Shown here in pieces: positions 60,856 through 64,000 of a DNA stretch of 64,000 nt. The notes beneath the pieces are model-generated. The model saw nothing but the letters and a program-made list of their open reading frames with translations, was not told the DNA's origin and ran no database searches. Position 1 is the first letter of the stretch. Each line of letters begins with the position of its first letter. The translations under genes were made by a program, and so were the position numbers. The stretch comes from Streptomyces sp. NBC_01669. Its GTDB lineage: Bacteria; Actinomycetota; Actinomycetes; Streptomycetales; Streptomycetaceae. The DNA is taken from NCBI RefSeq assembly GCF_026339735.1, contig NZ_JAPEQG010000001.1, positions 5,022,001 through 5,086,000 on the forward strand. Reading direction: 5' to 3'.

Positions 60856-61053
60856 ATGGAGAGCGGACCTGCGGTATTCGCCGGAACGACGTTCGCGCTG
60901 TTCGGGACCGCGCTGCTGGTCTGGACGGGGGCGCGCGTCGTGCACCGCGCGCCGGTGGCGTACAGGGTGCGCCCCGTTGTCTCCGCCACACTCGCCACTC
61001 TGTTCGGCGTACTTTTCCTCGTCCTCGGTGTGGGGTGCTTCACCCGCATCTGA
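60856..61053 (+). CDS. small two-helix membrane protein
   Basis: 65 aa with two hydrophobic helices (about 8-25 and 40-62) joined by a short basic loop (GARVVHRAPVAYRVRP). ATG 60856 with GGAGAGG about 13 nt upstream. Good codon bias. Unknown function; placed between the exporter and topA. Confidence 0.72.
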   Translation: MESGPAVFAGTTFALFGTALLVWTGARVVHRAPVAYRVRPVVSATLATLFGVLFLVLGVGCFTRI

Positions 61054-61387
61054 TCCACGGCTGCCGCCTCGCCACCCGCGTCGCCGCCGTGTGATCACCC
61101 GGCCCGGGACGTGAACACGCCCGGTTGTCCCGCCCCTCTCCTCGGGCGGCCGCAGTACCGCCACCGCGCTGCGAAACCCGCAGGCAGCGACCGTGCACGC
61201 CGCGTATCGGGCACTCCGGGCGGCAGGAATGGCGGAAGTCGGGTTACCGTTCGAGTGGCCGTTGCGGGCTTTTGCCGTTTGACACGGGGGCGGGTTGTAC
61301 CGTCACACTCCGCAGCGACAGCACCGTCGGCAGCGTCATCGCGCTGCCCGGATGCCCATCGAGTGTCGACCGGAGAGAAGAGCGAAG
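61054..61387 (+). promoter_or_regulatory. topA upstream region
   Basis: 334 nt without a supported gene. In S. coelicolor topA transcription is known to rise with negative supercoiling, and its promoter lies in this interval. Here GTTTGACACGGGGGCGGGTTGTACCG (61267-61292, cited as two parts: TTGACA and TTGTAC separated by about 13 nt) is the nearest promoter-like stretch. Spacing is short, so the assignment is weak. Confidence 0.4.
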
Positions 61388-64000
61388 TTGTCCCCGACCA
61401 GCGAGACCGCACAGGGCGGCCGCCGACTCGTCATCGTCGAGTCGCCTGCCAAGGCGAAGACGATCAAGGGCTACCTCGGCCCCGGATACGTCGTCGAGGC
61501 AAGCGTCGGGCACATCCGCGACCTGCCGAACGGCGCCGCAGAGGTTCCCGACGAGTACACCGGCGAGGTCCGTCGGCTCGGCGTCGACGTCGAGCATGAC
61601 TTCCAGCCCATCTATGTCGTCAACGCGGACAAGAAGGCGCAGGTCAGAAAGCTCAAGCAGCTGCTGGCCGAGTCCGACGAACTCTTCCTCGCCACCGATG
61701 AGGACCGCGAGGGCGAAGCCATCGCGTGGCACCTGCAGGAAGTGCTCAAGCCCAAGGTCCCGGTCCACCGGATGGTCTTCCACGAGATCACCAAGGACGC
61801 GATCCAGGCCGCCGTCGCCAACCCGCGCGAACTGAACCAGCGCATGGTCGACGCCCAGGAGACCCGCCGTATCCTCGACCGCCTCTACGGCTACGAGGTC
61901 TCGCCGGTCCTGTGGAAGAAGGTCATGCCGCGACTCTCGGCGGGCCGGGTCCAGTCCGTCGCCACCCGCCTCGTCGTCGAGCGGGAGCGCGAGCGCATCG
62001 CCTTCCGTTCCGCCGAGTACTGGGACCTGACCGGCGCCTTTGCCACCGGCCGTACCGGTGACGCCTCCGACCCGTCGACGCTGACCGCCCGCCTCAGCGC
62101 GGTCGACGGCCGCCGGATCGCCCAGGGCCGCGACTTCGGTCCGGACGGACAGCTGAAATCCGGCTCCGGCCAGGTGCTGCACCTGGACGAGACGAACGCC
62201 CGGGCCCTGGCCGCCGCGCTCGCCGACTCCGCGTTCGCCGTGCGGTCCGTCGAGTCGAAGCCGTACCGGCGTTCCCCGTACGCCCCGTTCCGTACGACGA
62301 CCCTCCAGCAGGAGGCGAGCCGGAAGCTGGGCTTCGGGGCGAAGGCCACCATGCAGGTCGCGCAGAAGCTGTACGAGAACGGCTTCATCACCTACATGCG
62401 TACCGACTCCACGACGCTCTCCGACACCGCGGTCTCCGCGGCGAGGGCGCAGGTCACGCAGTTGTACGGCGCCGACTACCTGCCGGAGAAGCCGCGTACG
62501 TACGCCGGGAAGGTCAAGAACGCGCAGGAGGCGCACGAGGCGATCCGCCCCTCCGGCGACCGCTTCCGCACGCCCGCCGAGACCGGTCTGGCCGGCGACC
62601 AGTTCCGGCTCTACGAGCTGATCTGGAAGCGGACCGTCGCCTCCCAGATGAAGGACGCGGTCGGTAACTCGGTCACCGTGAAGATCGGCGGCCGGGCGAG
62701 CGACGGACGCGACGCCGAGTTCTCCGCGTCCGGCAAGACGATCACCTTCCACGGCTTCATGAAGGCGTACGTCGAAGGCGCCGACGACCCGAACGCCGAG
62801 CTCGACGACCGTGAGCGTCGGCTGCCGCAGGTCGCCGAGGGCGACGCGCTGTCCGCCGACGAGATCTCGGTCGACGGCCACGCCACCAAGCCCCCGGCCC
62901 GCTACACCGAGGCCTCGCTGGTCAAGGAGCTGGAAGAGCGCGAGATCGGCCGCCCGTCGACGTACGCCTCGATCATCGGCACGATCCTCGACCGCGGCTA
63001 CGTCTTCAAGAAGGGCACGGCGCTCGTCCCGTCCTTCCTCTCCTTCGCCGTGGTCAACCTGCTGGAGAAGCACTTCGGCCGGCTCGTCGACTACGACTTC
63101 ACCGCGCGGATGGAGGACGACCTCGACCGCATCGCGCGGGGTGAGGCCCAGTCCGTGCCGTGGCTGAGGCGTTTCTACTTCGGCGAGGGCGACGACACCG
63201 TCAGTGGCGCGGCCTCCGCCGCGGGCAACGGCGACGGCGACCACCTCGGCGGTCTCAAGGAGCTCGTCACCGACCTCGGCGCGATCGACGCCCGGGAGAT
63301 CTCCTCCTTCCCCGTCGGCAACGACATCAAGCTCCGCGTCGGGCGGTACGGCCCGTACATCGAGCGCGGGGAGAAGGACGCCGAGGGTCACCAGCGCGCG
63401 GACGTGCCGGAGGACCTGGCGCCCGACGAGCTGTCGGTCGAGTACGCGGAGGAGCTGCTCGCCAAGCCGAGCGGTGACTACGAACTCGGTGCGGACCCGG
63501 TCACCGGGCACCAGATCATCGCCAAGGACGGGCGCTACGGCCCGTACGTCACCGAGGTGCTGCCCGAGGGCACCCCGAAGACCGGCAAGAACGCGGTGAA
63601 GCCGCGGACCGCGTCGCTCTTCAAGTCGATGTCGCTGGACACGGTGACGCTGGCGGACGCGCTCAAGCTGATGTCGCTGCCGAGGGTCGTCGGCGAGGAC
63701 GCCGAGGGTGTCGAGATCACCGCGCAGAACGGGCGCTACGGTCCGTACCTGAAGAAGGGCACGGACTCACGTTCGCTGACGTCCGAGGACCAGCTCTTCG
63801 ACATCACACTCGAAGAGGCCCTCGCGATCTACGCCCAGCCCAAGCAGCGCGGCCGCGCCGCCGCCAAGCCGCCGCTGAAGGAACTGGGCACGGACCCGGT
63901 GAGCGGTGCTCCGGTCGTCGTCAAGGACGGGCGCTTCGGCGCGTACGTAACCGACGGTGAGACGAACGCGACGCTGCGGACCGACGACAGCGTCGAGGAC
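61388..64000 (+). CDS. topA: DNA topoisomerase I, 3' end outside window
   Basis: At least 871 aa, open to the window edge. Toprim domain VIVESPAKAKTIKGYL and DEDREGEAIAWHL (Asp pair for Mg2+), then catalytic Tyr336 in FITYMRTDSTTL, the type IA strand-passage region, and repeated C-terminal modules DGRYGPYV / NGRYGPYLKKG. These topoisomerase C repeats lead in Streptomyces to a Lys-rich tail that should lie beyond 64000. It relaxes negative supercoils. TTG at 61388 is the start, with GGAGAGAAG upstream; no ATG or GTG in frame is nearer to the Toprim domain. Confidence 0.96.
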   Translation, partial: MSPTSETAQGGRRLVIVESPAKAKTIKGYLGPGYVVEASVGHIRDLPNGAAEVPDEYTGEVRRLGVDVEHDFQPIYVVNADKKAQVRKLKQLLAESDELFLATDEDREGEAIAWHLQEVLKPKVPVHRMVFHEITKDAIQAAVANPRELNQRMVDAQETRRILDRLYGYEVSPVLWKKVMPRLSAGRVQSVATRLVVERERERIAFRSAEYWDLTGAFATGRTGDASDPSTLTARLSAVDGRRIAQGRDFGPDGQLKSGSGQVLHLDETNARALAAALADSAFAVRSVESKPYRRSPYAPFRTTTLQQEASRKLGFGAKATMQVAQKLYENGFITYMRTDSTTLSDTAVSAARAQVTQLYGADYLPEKPRTYAGKVKNAQEAHEAIRPSGDRFRTPAETGLAGDQFRLYELIWKRTVASQMKDAVGNSVTVKIGGRASDGRDAEFSASGKTITFHGFMKAYVEGADDPNAELDDRERRLPQVAEGDALSADEISVDGHATKPPARYTEASLVKELEEREIGRPSTYASIIGTILDRGYVFKKGTALVPSFLSFAVVNLLEKHFGRLVDYDFTARMEDDLDRIARGEAQSVPWLRRFYFGEGDDTVSGAASAAGNGDGDHLGGLKELVTDLGAIDAREISSFPVGNDIKLRVGRYGPYIERGEKDAEGHQRADVPEDLAPDELSVEYAEELLAKPSGDYELGADPVTGHQIIAKDGRYGPYVTEVLPEGTPKTGKNAVKPRTASLFKSMSLDTVTLADALKLMSLPRVVGEDAEGVEITAQNGRYGPYLKKGTDSRSLTSEDQLFDITLEEALAIYAQPKQRGRAAAKPPLKELGTDPVSGAPVVVKDGRFGAYVTDGETNATLRTDDSVED

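Overview
The window is a piece of a Streptomyces chromosome. Base composition is very GC-rich with strong third-position GC bias, GTG and TTG starts are frequent, and developmental genes of the genus are present (wblA, bldG, crp). From 15.1 kb to the right end the gene order follows, in reverse, what I remember of the Streptomyces coelicolor core chromosome from about SCO3582 down to topA (SCO3543). That comparison is from memory, not from a search.

Left region, 1-15.1 kb, looks variable. It starts with a secreted SGNH esterase cut by the window edge. Then come about 1.8 kb of decayed DNA, a headless TetR remnant, a KimA-type potassium permease with a TTA codon, and a frameshifted IS copy sitting at the permease stop codon. 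A complete potassium P-type ATPase operon follows (a 27-codon membrane ORF, kdpF, kdpA, kdpB, kdpC). It is preceded by a KdpD whose kinase motifs are degenerate, and it faces an antisense DUF4118/GAF protein without kinase domain. No kdpE lies in the window. A tRNA-Pro(CGG) gene marks the border to the conserved region.

Middle region, 15.3-42.3 kb, is housekeeping and regulatory: metallophosphoesterase, YqeY, a bifunctional penicillin-binding protein, wblA, two ArsA/Get3-type ATPases, a RidA-like protein, NUDIX and metallo-beta-lactamase-fold hydrolases, crp, nth, a second NUDIX, a MarP-like membrane protease, an epoxide-hydrolase-like enzyme with a holin-like membrane protein, nhaA, acsA, a SulP-carbonic anhydrase fusion, a deacetylase-like lipoprotein, a ParA/CooC-type ATPase divergent from a degenerate Fic protein, the 6S RNA gene, and a HAD phosphatase with a membrane tail.

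Right region, 42.4-64 kb: the 6C RNA lies upstream of a compact actinobacterial Tad/Flp pilus operon (tadZ, tadA, tadB, tadC, flp pilin, two TadE-like pseudopilins). In this copy the TadA ATPase carries lysine where the family has its catalytic glutamate. A convergent DUF1998-type helicase follows, then bldG and its anti-sigma-factor-like partner, the proton pyrophosphatase hppA, a lipoprotein, a methyltransferase, an ArsR-type regulator with a three-gene ABC-2 exporter, a small membrane protein, and topA, which runs off the right edge.

Nothing here is a clearly new multi-gene system. The most unusual items are the potassium cluster whose two KdpD-like proteins both lack kinase function, the short ORF translationally coupled to kdpF, the TadA active-site substitution, the degenerate Fic protein paired with a ParA-type ATPase, and the two structured RNAs.
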